A stretch of DNA of 64,000 nucleotides from positions 124,001 to 188,000 of the forward strand of contig RECY01000023.1 in NCBI GenBank assembly GCA_007693785.1, written 5' to 3'. Shown here piece by piece: positions 30,857 to 39,536 of this stretch (the stretch's first letter is position 1; each line of letters opens with the position of its first letter). The stretch comes from Phycisphaerales bacterium. GTDB taxonomy: Bacteria > Planctomycetota > Phycisphaerae > Phycisphaerales > UBA1924. The position numbers and the translations under genes are program-made. The notes beneath the pieces were generated by a model. The model worked only from the letters and a program-made list of their open reading frames with translations, was not told where the DNA came from and did not search any database.

Positions 30857-32428
30857 TTACTCCCGCCCGTCCACGGTGTAATTCGAAGATTCCTTCGTGA
30901 TGCGGATGTCGTGCGGATGGTTCTCCACCACCGTCGCGCCGCTGACGCGGCAGAAGCGGGCCGTGGTGCGCAGCGATTCCACCGTTGGCGTCCCGCAATA
31001 ACCCATCGCGGCCCGCAGCCCGCCGACCATCTGGTACACAAACTCCGCCAGCGGCCCGCGGTAGGGCACCAGCCCCTCCACGCCCTCGGGCACAAACTTC
31101 GGCGAGCCCGGCTTGTCGTCCCCCGCGCCGCTCTGGCTGTACCGGTCCGCGCTCCCGGCCGCCATCGCCCCCTCGCTCCCCATCCCACGGTAGCTCTTGT
31201 ACCGGCGCCCGTGGCTGATCACCAGCTCCCCCGGGCTCTCGTCCAGCCCCGCAAAGAGCGAGCCCATCATCACGCTGCTCGCACCCGCCGCGATCGCCTT
31301 CGCGATATCCCCCGACTGACGCACGCCCCCGTCGGCGATCACCGGCACGTCGCGACCCGAGCGCTGCACGCCGCGGACGGCGTTCATGATCGCCGTCACC
31401 TGCGGCACGCCCACCCCCGTCACGATCCGCGTCGTGCAGATCGATCCCGGGCCGATGCCGACCTTGACCGCGTCGGCCCCCGCCTCGATCAGGTCCATCG
31501 CCGCCTCGGCGGTCGCGATGTTCCCCGCGATCACGTCGATATCGTGCCTCGCCTTGATCTCCCGAACCGTGCGCAGCACGTTCTCGCTGTGCCCGTGCGC
31601 GGTGTCGACGATCACCACGTCCACCTCGGCCGCCAGCAGCGCCTCCACGCGCTCGAACTGCCCGACCCCCACAGCCGCCCCGCACCGCAATCGCCCGCGG
31701 TCGTCGGTGTTCGCGCTCGGATAGGCGCTCAGACGCTCGATGTCGCGCATCGTGATCAGCCCGGCCAGACGGAAGTCGCCGTCCACCAGCAGCAGCTTCT
31801 CGACCTTGTTCTTGCTCAGGATCACCTCGGCCTCGGCGAGCGTGGTCGTCGGCGGCGCGGTGATCAGCCCCTTGTCCGTCATCACCTCGCGCACCGGGGT
31901 CGACTCGTGCCCCACGAACTTCAGATCCCGGCGCGTGAGGATGCCGAGCAGCTTGCCCTTGCTCCGCAGGTCGTCGGCCCCGCCCTCGGTCACCGGGAAC
32001 CCGCTCACGTGGTGCTGACGCATCAGCTGCTTCGCCTTGCCGACCGAGTCGCCCGGGCCGAGCGTGATCGGGTCGGTGATGACGCCGTTGGCAGTCCGCT
32101 TGACCTTCGCGACCTCGCGCGCCTGGCTCTCCGGGCTCAGGTTCTTATGAATGATCCCGATGCCGCCCTCTTGCGCGAGCGCGATCGCGAGGGCCGACTC
32201 GGTGACGGTGTCCATCGGGGCGCTGATGAGCGGGATCTTGAGGCGGACGCGCGGCGTGAGTCGTGTCGACGTGTCGGCCTCGCCAGGCACGATCGAGCTC
32301 CGCTGCGGGATCAGCAGCACGTCGTCGAAGGTCACCCCTTCGAAGACGATCCGGTCGAACGGGTCGACGGGCGAGGGCTGAGACGCGGAGGGGGTGGACG
32401 CCGGGTTGGAAATCGTGTGGGCCGCCAT
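30857..32428 (-). CDS. guaB: Inosine-5'-monophosphate dehydrogenase
   Basis: 523 residues. It oxidises IMP to XMP with NAD+, the committed step of GMP synthesis. [14 protein letters not shown] opens the TIM barrel; two CBS regulatory domains occupy about 118-235; [11 protein letters not shown] carries the catalytic Cys331; the flap ([13 protein letters not shown]) and [19 protein letters not shown] are typical. The first 28 residues (Ala/Ser/Pro-rich) are longer than usual, but no later start codon fits. TATGTT touches the start codon, so the exact transcription start is unclear. The CBS domains in this family sense purine nucleotides. Confidence 0.97.
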   Translation of the reverse strand: MAAHTISNPASTPSASQPSPVDPFDRIVFEGVTFDDVLLIPQRSSIVPGEADTSTRLTPRVRLKIPLISAPMDTVTESALAIALAQEGGIGIIHKNLSPESQAREVAKVKRTANGVITDPITLGPGDSVGKAKQLMRQHHVSGFPVTEGGADDLRSKGKLLGILTRRDLKFVGHESTPVREVMTDKGLITAPPTTTLAEAEVILSKNKVEKLLLVDGDFRLAGLITMRDIERLSAYPSANTDDRGRLRCGAAVGVGQFERVEALLAAEVDVVIVDTAHGHSENVLRTVREIKARHDIDVIAGNIATAEAAMDLIEAGADAVKVGIGPGSICTTRIVTGVGVPQVTAIMNAVRGVQRSGRDVPVIADGGVRQSGDIAKAIAAGASSVMMGSLFAGLDESPGELVISHGRRYKSYRGMGSEGAMAAGSADRYSQSGAGDDKPGSPKFVPEGVEGLVPYRGPLAEFVYQMVGGLRAAMGYCGTPTVESLRTTARFCRVSGATVVENHPHDIRITKESSNYTVDGRE

Positions 32429-32492
32429 AACATAGTGTCGCCACCCCCCGGGGGTGGGTCAACCGAACGGAAGCATTCGCCCCCGCCCTGCG

Positions 32493-32645
32493 CCACGGAC
32501 CTTGTCCGCAAGGTCAGTGCTCCCCGGCCCCCCTCCCTCCACTCCCTCCACTCCCTCGCTCCCCAGGTCCCAAGCCCAACAACAAACCAGCATCGAAGAG
32601 CAAGAGACCCAGAAGCACTGACCTCTCAGAAGAGGTCACTGGCAC
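32493..32645. repeat. REPIN-like element, second copy
   Basis: The left hairpin is GACCTTG-TCCG-CAAGGTC (32498-32515) flanked by CAC and GTG; the right hairpin CACTGACCTCT-CAGA-AGAGGTCACTG (32616-32641) has one mismatch. Spacer length and flanks (CTCCCCGG after the first hairpin, CAACAAACCAGCA inside) match the copy at 26914-27063. Confidence 0.72.
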
Positions 32646-32664
32646 ATCCGGCCCCCTCCGGTGC

Positions 32665-32692
32665 CACGGCTTGGCTTCCGAGCCAACCCGTG
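32665..32692. repeat. Related solitary hairpin with different arms
   Basis: CACGGCTTGGCT-TCCG-AGCCAACCCGTG with one C-C mismatch, flanked by GTGC and GTGCTCCCC as in the REPIN-like elements. The arm sequence differs from the other hairpins while the flanks and loop type are kept. Confidence 0.6.
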
Positions 32693-32712
32693 CTCCCCCT
32701 CTCCTTCTCGCC

Positions 32713-32748
32713 CCCTCTCCCGTCCGCGGGAGAGGGCCGGGGTGAGGG
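32713..32748. repeat. CCCTCTCCC...GGGAGAGGG dispersed repeat
   Basis: CCCTCTCCC-GTCCGC-GGGAGAGGG followed by CCGGGGTGAGGG. This sequence type is familiar as an intergenic repeat in many unrelated GC-rich bacteria. Confidence 0.6.
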
Positions 32749-32785
32749 CTCCCCCTTCTCCCCCTCCCCTCTCCCTCCCCTATGC

Positions 32786-32811
32786 CACTGACCTTGTCCC
32801 CAAGGTCAGTG
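32786..32811. repeat. REPIN-like left hairpin, third copy
   Basis: CACTGACCTTG-TCCC-CAAGGTCAGTG, identical to the hairpin at 26918-26943 and again followed by CTCCCCGGCC. No right-hand partner follows, so it is a half element. Confidence 0.7.
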
Positions 32812-32950
32812 CTCCCCGGCCCCACTCCCAGACCTTCTCCGCTCCCACCTCAGCAACCCCAAAAAAGCTCCCCCACGAACGGCTCCGCGTTTCCAGGGCA
32901 CCGCCCCCCCTCACCCCTTTGACCCCGCCCGCACCCCTCTACCATGCCCG

Positions 32951-34189
32951 ATGCCCACCACCTCTGCCCCCTCCCCCGCCGCCCTCCGCGAACGCATCCA
33001 GCCCGAGCTCGGCGAGCTCGTCGCGATCCGTCACGACCTCCACCGCCACCCCGAGCTCATGTTCGAGGAGCACCGCACCAGCGAGCTCGTCGCCCGCGAG
33101 CTCCGCGCCCTGGGCATCGAAACCAAGACCGCCCTCGCCGGCGGCACCGGCGTCCTCGGGTATCTCCCCCCCACCACCGAGAGCGGGACCGAGACCGACG
33201 CCCGCGCCACCGCCCTCCGGGCCGACATGGACGCGCTCCCGCTCACCGAGATCACCGCCAAGCCCTACGCCAGCACCGTCCCCGGGCGCATGCACGCCTG
33301 CGGGCACGACGGGCACACCGCCATCCTCCTCGGCGTCGCCCGCGTCCTCGCCAAGCTCGAGCACCGACCCCGGCCGGTCACCTTCGTCTTCCAACCCGCC
33401 GAAGAAGGCGGCGCCGGCGGCGAGAAGATGTGCGACGACGGGTGCCTGCTCGGCGAGGCGGGCGGCGGGCTCGGCCTCCCCGTCGGCGAGATCTTCGGGC
33501 TCCACGGGTGGCCCTCCATCCCCCTCGGCAACGTCAGCACACGCCCCGGCCCGCTGCTGGCCGCGACCGATGAGTTCGACATCCGCGTCGTCGGCGTCGG
33601 GGGGCACGCCGCCTACCCGCACCTGGCGCGCGACCCCGTCGTCGCGGCCGCCGCGATCGTCACCGCCCTCCAGACCATCGCCAGCCGCACCGCCAGCCCG
33701 CTCGACTCGGTCGTCTGCACCGTCGGCAAGATCGCCGGCGGCACCGTCAACAACGTCATCCCGGAAGCCGTGGAGCTCGTCGGCACCGTCCGCACACTCC
33801 GCGCCGAAACCCGCGCCGCCGCCCGCGGGCGTCTTTTTGAGATCGCCGAGGGCGTCGCGAGTGCGCACGGGTGCAAGGCCGAGATCGCCTGGAACGACGG
33901 CTACCCCGTCACCAGCAACGACGCGGCCCTCACCGACGCCTTCTTCAACACCGCCCGCGCCACGCTCGGGGAACACCGCGTCGAGCTCACCCCCGAGCCC
34001 GGTATGGGCGGCGAGGACTTCAGCTACTACGGGCAGCACGTCCCGGCCTGCTTCTACCTCCTCGGCCTGCTCGCCAAGGGCGACGACCCCGCCCGCGTCC
34101 CCCAGCTCCACCAACCCACCTTCGACTTCAACGACGACGCGATCGCCACCGGCGTCGAACTCATGGCCGCCCTCGCCACAAGAGCCTGA
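32951..34189 (+). CDS. M20 family metal-dependent amidohydrolase (amidase/carboxypeptidase)
   Basis: 412 residues. It resembles the IAA-amino-acid hydrolase, hippurate hydrolase and N-acyl-amino-acid amidohydrolase group. Metal ligands are seen in RADMDALPLTE, MHACGHDGHTA and FQPAEEGGAGG; the dimerisation domain contains GVGGHAAYPHLARDP and GTVNNVIPEAVELVGT; the last ligand is in PGMGGEDFSYY. No signal peptide, so cytoplasmic hydrolysis of N-acylated amino acids or small peptides is expected. The start at 32951 has a TACCAT box five bases upstream and no Shine-Dalgarno. Two palindromic repeats follow the stop. Confidence 0.9.
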   Translation: MPTTSAPSPAALRERIQPELGELVAIRHDLHRHPELMFEEHRTSELVARELRALGIETKTALAGGTGVLGYLPPTTESGTETDARATALRADMDALPLTEITAKPYASTVPGRMHACGHDGHTAILLGVARVLAKLEHRPRPVTFVFQPAEEGGAGGEKMCDDGCLLGEAGGGLGLPVGEIFGLHGWPSIPLGNVSTRPGPLLAATDEFDIRVVGVGGHAAYPHLARDPVVAAAAIVTALQTIASRTASPLDSVVCTVGKIAGGTVNNVIPEAVELVGTVRTLRAETRAAARGRLFEIAEGVASAHGCKAEIAWNDGYPVTSNDAALTDAFFNTARATLGEHRVELTPEPGMGGEDFSYYGQHVPACFYLLGLLAKGDDPARVPQLHQPTFDFNDDAIATGVELMAALATRA

Positions 34190-34199
34190 CCGCCCGCCC

Positions 34200-34313
34200 G
34201 CCCCCGCTCCAGCGGGGGAGGTGCCGAGCAAAGCCAGGCGGAGGGGATCCAGAAGCAAACGCCCTCCCCCGCTCCAGCGGGGGAGGTGCCGAGCGAAGCG
34301 AGGCGGAGGGGGC
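34200..34313. repeat. Two tandem copies of a CTCCCCCGC...GCGGGGGAG repeat
   Basis: Copy 1 (34200-34246) and copy 2 (34262-34313) each have CCCCCGC-TCCA-GCGGGGG followed by AGGTGCCGAGC(A/G)AAGC(C/G)AGGCGGAGGGG. A related copy is at 62883-62935. This type is widely seen as an intergenic palindromic repeat in bacteria. It fills the gap between two convergent genes. Confidence 0.7.
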
Positions 34314-34318
34314 TTCCC

Positions 34319-36556
34319 TCAACCTCCCACCACACCCCACACCCGCAGCACCTCCGCCACACTCCAAGCCTGCGCAAAGCACCCGCCCGCCCGCTGCGGC
34401 TCGCGCGCGTCCCCCTCCGCGTCGAACACCTCCGCGATCGCGCCGGGGCAGTCCGCGTCGAGCTGCTCGACCAGCGGCTCCAGCATCGCGCGGGCCTCCG
34501 CACGCGCCGACGCATCCCGCCCATGCGCGCGCCACCAAGCCTCGGCCAGCGGGCCCGCGAGCCAGGGCCACGCCGTCCCGTTGTGGTACGCGCCGTCGAG
34601 CTCGAACAGCGGGCCCCGGAAACGCGGGCGGTAGCCCGGCGACCCCGGCGCGAGCGTGCGCACGCCGCGGGGCGTCCACAGGCGCTCGCGCACCGTGCGC
34701 ACGACGCCGAGCTGCTGCTCGGGCGTGAGCGCCGAATGCTCAAGGCTCACCGCGAAGACCTGATTCGGGCGCACGTCCCCGCTGGTGCGCCACACGCCGC
34801 GATCGTCGGGCGTGAGGGCATCCGCGAGGCACCCGAGGCGATCGCTCCAAAACTTCGCGCGGAGGCTCTCGCCCGCGCGAGCCGCGAGCGTTCGCAAGCG
34901 TGACGCCTCGCCGGGGTCGGTCGCTTCGATCGCCCCGGCGAGCGCGCGCAGGGCCTGGTGCCAGAGGGCCTGGATCTCGACGGGCTTGCCGTGGCGCGGG
35001 GTGAAGGTGACGCCGTCGCGCTGCGCGTCCATCCACGTGAGCTGCGTGCGTTCGTCGCCGGCGGCGATCAGCGCGTCCTCGGGGTCCATCGCGATACGCG
35101 CACCGGCAGAGTGGCGGCCCGGGATCGTGGTGCCGCGCTCGTAGGCGCGGAGCACGTCGAGGCAGGCGGGCGCGAGCGTGCGCTCAAAGAGCGAATCGCC
35201 CGCCTCGCCCGCGCCGTGCGATTCGCGGTAGGCGCAGCACGCGACCACGAACCAGAGCGGCGCATCGACCGTATTGTACATCGGCTCGTCGGTCTGGTCG
35301 TCGAAGTGGTTGGGGATGATCCCGTCGCGCCGGAACGCGGCGAACGTTTCGAGCACGCGCCCCGCCTCGCCGAGGCGCCCCGTCGCGAGCAGCAGGCCCG
35401 GGAGCGCGATCATCGTGTCGCGCCCCCAGTCGCTGAACCACGGGTAGCCCGCGATCACGCTCGTGCCGGGCTCGCGATCATCCGCCCCTGCACCCCCGAT
35501 CGACCGCCGCCGGACGACGTACGCGTCGCTCGCGCACACGAGGCGATCGAGCGACGCCGTGCGCTGGCGATCGGCCCGCTGCGCACCGCTCGGCGGGCGC
35601 GCACGCGCCGCCGTCGCCATCAGCGCTTCGAGGCGCGCACGCTCCGCGTCCTCCACCTTGTGATACGTCGGCACGTGATCACCGTCGGTCGCGAGCGTCA
35701 CCTCCACCGCCAGCGTGCGCACGCCCGCGGGCAGTGCGCAGGCGAGCACGCCGGGGCTGAACAGGTCCTCCGTCGCGTCGAGCCCCCGGGCCGCCTCGCG
35801 CTCGTAGTGCAGGCCACGCCACGCGATCGGTGAAGGGTCGAACGCGACGCGTGACACGCGGCCTCCCTCGCCCGCGCGAACCCAGACCGCGTGCTCGCCC
35901 GCGCGCACGACCACGCCGCTCTCGATCGCCTCCGCGTTAAACCCGCGGATCTCCGCGGGCGTGCCCTCGTGCCCGGGGAGGGGCTCGCCGTGGTCGGCCG
36001 TCGCGGTAAAACCATCCCCGAGGCGCACCAGCCCGTGAAAATCTCGCAGCGAGACGAGCGGACGAAGCTCCAAACGCAAGTCGCCGTGCGCGTCACCCCC
36101 CCGCTCGATCTCGTACCGCAGCACCGCGGCGTTGCGTTCGCGAACCAGCGCAAGCCGCTTGACGACACGCACCCGCTCGCGCCCCACCGTCAGCCTGTAG
36201 AACCACGCGCACCCAACCTCTCGCTCGAACCGCTCCAGCCCCGAGTGCGCTCGCACACGCTCGGCGCCTTCAAAATGGAACAAGCTCATCGCCCCCGGCC
36301 CATCGACCCCGGTGCCGAGCGCCACGCTCGCGGGGACCACGCGGTCCGCGATCGCGTTCAACGCCATCACGCGCCCGACCGGCGGGCGCGTGGCGGCGAC
36401 GAGCAACCCGTGATACCGGCGCGTGTTCACCCCAAGCGCCGTCCCGGCGGCGAACCCGCCGAGCCCGTTGGTCAGGAGCCACTCGACGCCGAGCGATGCG
36501 CCCGCGCCGTCGCGGGCATACCGGGGCACGTGCGGACGGTGCGGATCGCGGTTCAC
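34319..36556 (-). CDS. Glycogen debranching enzyme (amylo-alpha-1,6-glucosidase, GH133-like)
   Basis: 745 residues, GTG start at 36556. The N-terminal domain opens with VEWLLTNGLGGFAAGTALGVN and RRYHGLLVAATRPP, typical of the archaeal/bacterial GDE family. The (alpha/alpha)6 catalytic barrel has AGYPWFSDWGRDTMIALPGL, GIIPNHFDDQTDEPMYNTVD, APLWF, WMDAQRDG, PVEIQALWHQAL and the late ELDGAYHNGTAWPWLAG. The acidic residues in DWGRD and the late ELDGAYHNG are the candidate catalytic pair. It hydrolyses alpha-1,6 branch residues in glycogen. Cytoplasmic. TACAGT lies exactly six bases before the start and no Shine-Dalgarno is seen. Confidence 0.93.
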   Translation of the reverse strand: MNRDPHRPHVPRYARDGAGASLGVEWLLTNGLGGFAAGTALGVNTRRYHGLLVAATRPPVGRVMALNAIADRVVPASVALGTGVDGPGAMSLFHFEGAERVRAHSGLERFEREVGCAWFYRLTVGRERVRVVKRLALVRERNAAVLRYEIERGGDAHGDLRLELRPLVSLRDFHGLVRLGDGFTATADHGEPLPGHEGTPAEIRGFNAEAIESGVVVRAGEHAVWVRAGEGGRVSRVAFDPSPIAWRGLHYEREAARGLDATEDLFSPGVLACALPAGVRTLAVEVTLATDGDHVPTYHKVEDAERARLEALMATAARARPPSGAQRADRQRTASLDRLVCASDAYVVRRRSIGGAGADDREPGTSVIAGYPWFSDWGRDTMIALPGLLLATGRLGEAGRVLETFAAFRRDGIIPNHFDDQTDEPMYNTVDAPLWFVVACCAYRESHGAGEAGDSLFERTLAPACLDVLRAYERGTTIPGRHSAGARIAMDPEDALIAAGDERTQLTWMDAQRDGVTFTPRHGKPVEIQALWHQALRALAGAIEATDPGEASRLRTLAARAGESLRAKFWSDRLGCLADALTPDDRGVWRTSGDVRPNQVFAVSLEHSALTPEQQLGVVRTVRERLWTPRGVRTLAPGSPGYRPRFRGPLFELDGAYHNGTAWPWLAGPLAEAWWRAHGRDASARAEARAMLEPLVEQLDADCPGAIAEVFDAEGDAREPQRAGGCFAQAWSVAEVLRVWGVVGG

Positions 36557-36562
36557 GCACGA

Positions 36563-36568
36563 ACTGTA
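36563..36568 (-). promoter_or_regulatory. Leaderless-type -10 box (TACAGT) before the debranching enzyme
   Basis: On the minus strand TACAGT ends six bases before GTG 36556, which would make the GTG the first transcribed codon. Confidence 0.45.
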
Positions 36569-36641
36569 CGAGCCGCGGCAGCGCCATGCCCAGGAGCGTG
36601 AGGCCCCGCCCGGCCTCGTCGGCGTCGCTCCGGGGCGATCC

Positions 36642-39125
36642 TTACGGGCACGCCCCCTGGGTCTCCAGCCAGAGGGCGATGTAGGCGTGGAGATCGCTGA
36701 CGCTCACCACGCCGTCCGGCTCGGACGAGGCCGGGGAAGCAACATCCGCCGCCAAGTCGCCGGCGACCCACAGCCCGAGGTAGTAGTTCAAATCGGCGAC
36801 ATCGACCACCCCGTCCGGCACGCCATCGCCACCCGACCCGGTGAGGTCCGCCGGACAGGGGTTCGTGGTGCTTGGGCAGAGGCGGAGCGTGGCGATGGTG
36901 GCCGACGGGATCGGCGTGCCGCCGGGTTCATCGGCGACATTTAAGAACCCCCCGCCGAGGGCGATCGCGGGGCCGAGGTCGTCCTCGAGGAAGACCATGG
37001 CTCGCGCGCCGGCGTTGGGCCCGCCGGGGGCGGCCCGCCAGCCGTGGTCGTCGTAGATCGCGAAGTTCCGCACGGGGATGCCCCCGGCTTCGGTGAAGTC
37101 GCCGCTGACGTAGAGCGCCGGGCCCGAGCCGGTGTCGATGACCCGGAGCGCGGTGACCGGCCCGTTGACCCCGCCGCCGACGCCTGACCACGACTGACCG
37201 TCCCAGCGGGAGAGGTACGCCTCGGGCTGCTCGGGGGTCGCGGTGAAGTTACCGCCGGCGTAGAGCGCGGGGCCGGTGCCGTCGTCGAAGACGGCGAGGG
37301 CGCGGGCCGCGGCACTGCCCGGCGCGACCACGCCGAGCCCCGTCCCGACGCCGGACCACGACTGCCCGTCCCATCGGGCGATGCGTCGTGCTTCTCCGGC
37401 ATCGCTGACGGCGGTGAAGGCGCCCGCGAAGTAGACCGCGGGGCCAGTGCCGTCGTCGAAATCGGTGATCGCGTAGACGAGGCCGCCGACGCCGCCGGAC
37501 AGCGTGGACCACGCGTTGCCGTCCCAGGCCGCGACGCGGCTGGCGAGTTGGGTGCCGACCCTCGCGAAAGCGCCCCCGACAAAGAGTCTCGGTCCGTCGG
37601 CGGTGTGCGTGCCGTGCAGCGCGGTGACGTTGCCGAGAGGTTGGTCCGTGGTAACGGGGGTGATCGATTGCCCGTCCCACTTGAGGAATGTGGTCGTCCC
37701 GGACGCCCCGATGTAGAGCGCTGGGCCGTCGCCCAGATCAAACGCCGTCATGGACAGCCCAGGGGTGTTGATGCCCGCGCCGACCGGAGCCCACGCGTGC
37801 CCCTGGCGCCGGGCGAGAAACCGGTTCTGCGTGTCGCTGCCGAGCCTGTGAAAGGCGCCCGTCGCGTAAAGCTCCGGCCCGCTGCCGGTGTCGAAAAACT
37901 CGAACGCGTCGATCGAGCCGAACGGGCCGTCGCCGGTCGGGCTCCACGACTGCCCGTCCCACCACGCGACGGAGTTGAACGTGCGCCCGCCTTGATCGCG
38001 GAAGTTGCCGCCGAGAAACAGGCGGGGCCCTTGCCCGTCGTCGTAAGTGTTCAGCGTGTAGAGGTCAAAAGCGGTGGTGAGCGAGCCCAGAACCGTCGTG
38101 CCCTGCCCGTCATAAACTTGGACATTGATACCCGTCAAGTACAGCTTTTCACCGTCTCCAAGGTCCGCGACGTGGAGCCAGCGATATCCGGGCAAGCCGG
38201 CTCCCTCGACCGGCTCCCACGAACCGTCGATCCGGTTGAAGCGCCGCACGCCTTGCTGGAACGACGCGGCGTAGAGCTCGCGCCCCTGCCCGCGGTCGTA
38301 GGTGGCCATCGAAACCACGTCGCTGAAACCGCTCGCGAATCGCACCCACCCCTCACCGTCCCATCGCGTAAACCAGCCGGCTTGGCCCATGGCGTAGAGC
38401 ACCGGGCCGTCCTCGTCTTCCGTCGCGTGAATCGCGTAAACCCTTTGTGGGTTGGCTACTGACCCGATGAAGCCCGCGGGGGACCACTGCTGCCCGTCGG
38501 TGCGGGCGATGTGATAGAAACCGGTGTTTGATCCGGAGCGGCGGAAGTCCCCGACGGCATACAGCATCGGGCCGTTCCCGTCGTCAAAGACTTCCAGCAT
38601 CTGCACCACGGACGGCCTGGTGGATGTCTGACCCGTGAGCCCCTCACCGACCGGCACCCAGTCCGTGCCGTCGAACCGCACCACGTTGACGAGCTGATTC
38701 GTCGCCGTGCGGATCCGCCCGCCCGCGTAGAGCTCAGGCCCGTTTCCGGCGTCGAAGACCACGAGCGTCCGCACGTCCAGATCCGAAGCACCCATGGGCA
38801 GAGACCCGACCGCCGACCATGACGACCCGTCCCACTTGAACACGCCGGAGCCCGGGGCGCAACTGATCCCGACCCGGATCTGACCGGCGACGTAGAGCGC
38901 CTCGCCGCTCCCATCATCCCAGACCAACGAAGCTCGAACCGGAGTTCCGCCAGCATAAGGGTTGACGCCCGGCGGGCAGTCCCCGGTTTCCCACACCGCC
39001 TGGCACGGCTCATCGCCCGCAGCGGGAGGCGTGAAGCCGCCGAACGCCATCGCGAGCAAGATGCAGGGGAAGAGCGCACACCAGACCCGGCGGGCCGAGG
39101 CCCCTCGAGAGAACACGGTTGACAT
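36642..39125 (-). CDS. Secreted repeat protein with C-terminal dockerin-like domain
   Basis: 827 residues from ATG 39125, with GGAG eight bases upstream. A signal peptide (CALFPCILLAMAFGG, ending PPAAGD) is followed by about fifteen blades of the form DDGxGPALYxxGxF...GxxxxxxVAxWDGxxWS, giving one or two beta-propellers. The C-terminus has two Ca-binding dockerin-like segments, DGVVDVADLNYYLGLW and DGVVSVSDLHAYIALW, preceded by CPADLTGSGG and closed by a final Cys. Such tails are common in secreted Planctomycetota proteins. The ligand is unknown. It is divergent from the fibro-slime gene across a 411-base gap. Confidence 0.85.
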   Translation of the reverse strand: MSTVFSRGASARRVWCALFPCILLAMAFGGFTPPAAGDEPCQAVWETGDCPPGVNPYAGGTPVRASLVWDDGSGEALYVAGQIRVGISCAPGSGVFKWDGSSWSAVGSLPMGASDLDVRTLVVFDAGNGPELYAGGRIRTATNQLVNVVRFDGTDWVPVGEGLTGQTSTRPSVVQMLEVFDDGNGPMLYAVGDFRRSGSNTGFYHIARTDGQQWSPAGFIGSVANPQRVYAIHATEDEDGPVLYAMGQAGWFTRWDGEGWVRFASGFSDVVSMATYDRGQGRELYAASFQQGVRRFNRIDGSWEPVEGAGLPGYRWLHVADLGDGEKLYLTGINVQVYDGQGTTVLGSLTTAFDLYTLNTYDDGQGPRLFLGGNFRDQGGRTFNSVAWWDGQSWSPTGDGPFGSIDAFEFFDTGSGPELYATGAFHRLGSDTQNRFLARRQGHAWAPVGAGINTPGLSMTAFDLGDGPALYIGASGTTTFLKWDGQSITPVTTDQPLGNVTALHGTHTADGPRLFVGGAFARVGTQLASRVAAWDGNAWSTLSGGVGGLVYAITDFDDGTGPAVYFAGAFTAVSDAGEARRIARWDGQSWSGVGTGLGVVAPGSAAARALAVFDDGTGPALYAGGNFTATPEQPEAYLSRWDGQSWSGVGGGVNGPVTALRVIDTGSGPALYVSGDFTEAGGIPVRNFAIYDDHGWRAAPGGPNAGARAMVFLEDDLGPAIALGGGFLNVADEPGGTPIPSATIATLRLCPSTTNPCPADLTGSGGDGVPDGVVDVADLNYYLGLWVAGDLAADVASPASSEPDGVVSVSDLHAYIALWLETQGACP

Positions 39126-39536
39126 GGGATCATCTCCGAAACGGCAAGACGGTCGAGCGGCCATCCCCGCCCGGAGCAAAAACACTATACCAGCATCCAG
39201 ACAAACAACACGCTCTGAACCAGACATTGACAAAACGATAAAGCCGTCCGTGCCCGCCCCAGCAGGGTTTCCCGTTGGACGCACCGATCGCCACAACGTT
39301 CCCGACGCGACACCAGAAGCCGCTAATCACCGATTTCATACAGCTTGCCCACCCCGCACACCCCGCCCGCTCCATGCCGATTTCCCCCCCAGCGCCTGGC
39401 ACGCACCCCGCCCTGTTTGCCACGCTTCACACCGTGTGAGTTTGGCGCGGTTCTGCAGGGGAACCTCGAAAAACCACCGGGTCTTGGGTGGCACGACGGA
39501 CCACACCCGTCGGGCCGGTTCGGGAGGCGATCACCA
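39126..39536. other. Divergent intergenic region, dockerin / fibro-slime genes
   Basis: No gene seen. Locally AT-rich at 39180-39240 and 39320-39350. TCACAC-C-GTGTGA (39427-39439) is a short perfect palindrome that could be an operator. GGGAGG nine bases before ATG 39537 is the ribosome-binding site of the fibro-slime gene. Confidence 0.4.

Larger units (their letters stand above)
32429..32950. other. Repeat-rich intergenic region upstream of guaB
   Basis: No gene seen in 522 bases. It holds one complete REPIN-like element, two further related hairpins and one CCCTCTCCC-type repeat, listed separately, joined by pyrimidine-rich tracts. Confidence 0.6.

Noticed and set aside
26914-32811. Hairpins considered as CRISPR repeats
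   Set aside because: They are too few, too far apart and paired in inverted orientation with a fixed spacer, which fits REP/REPIN elements and not an array.
39345-39536. N-terminal extension of the fibro-slime protein from 39345
   Set aside because: It would add 64 Pro-rich residues before a good signal peptide. GGGAGG before ATG 39537 supports the shorter form.
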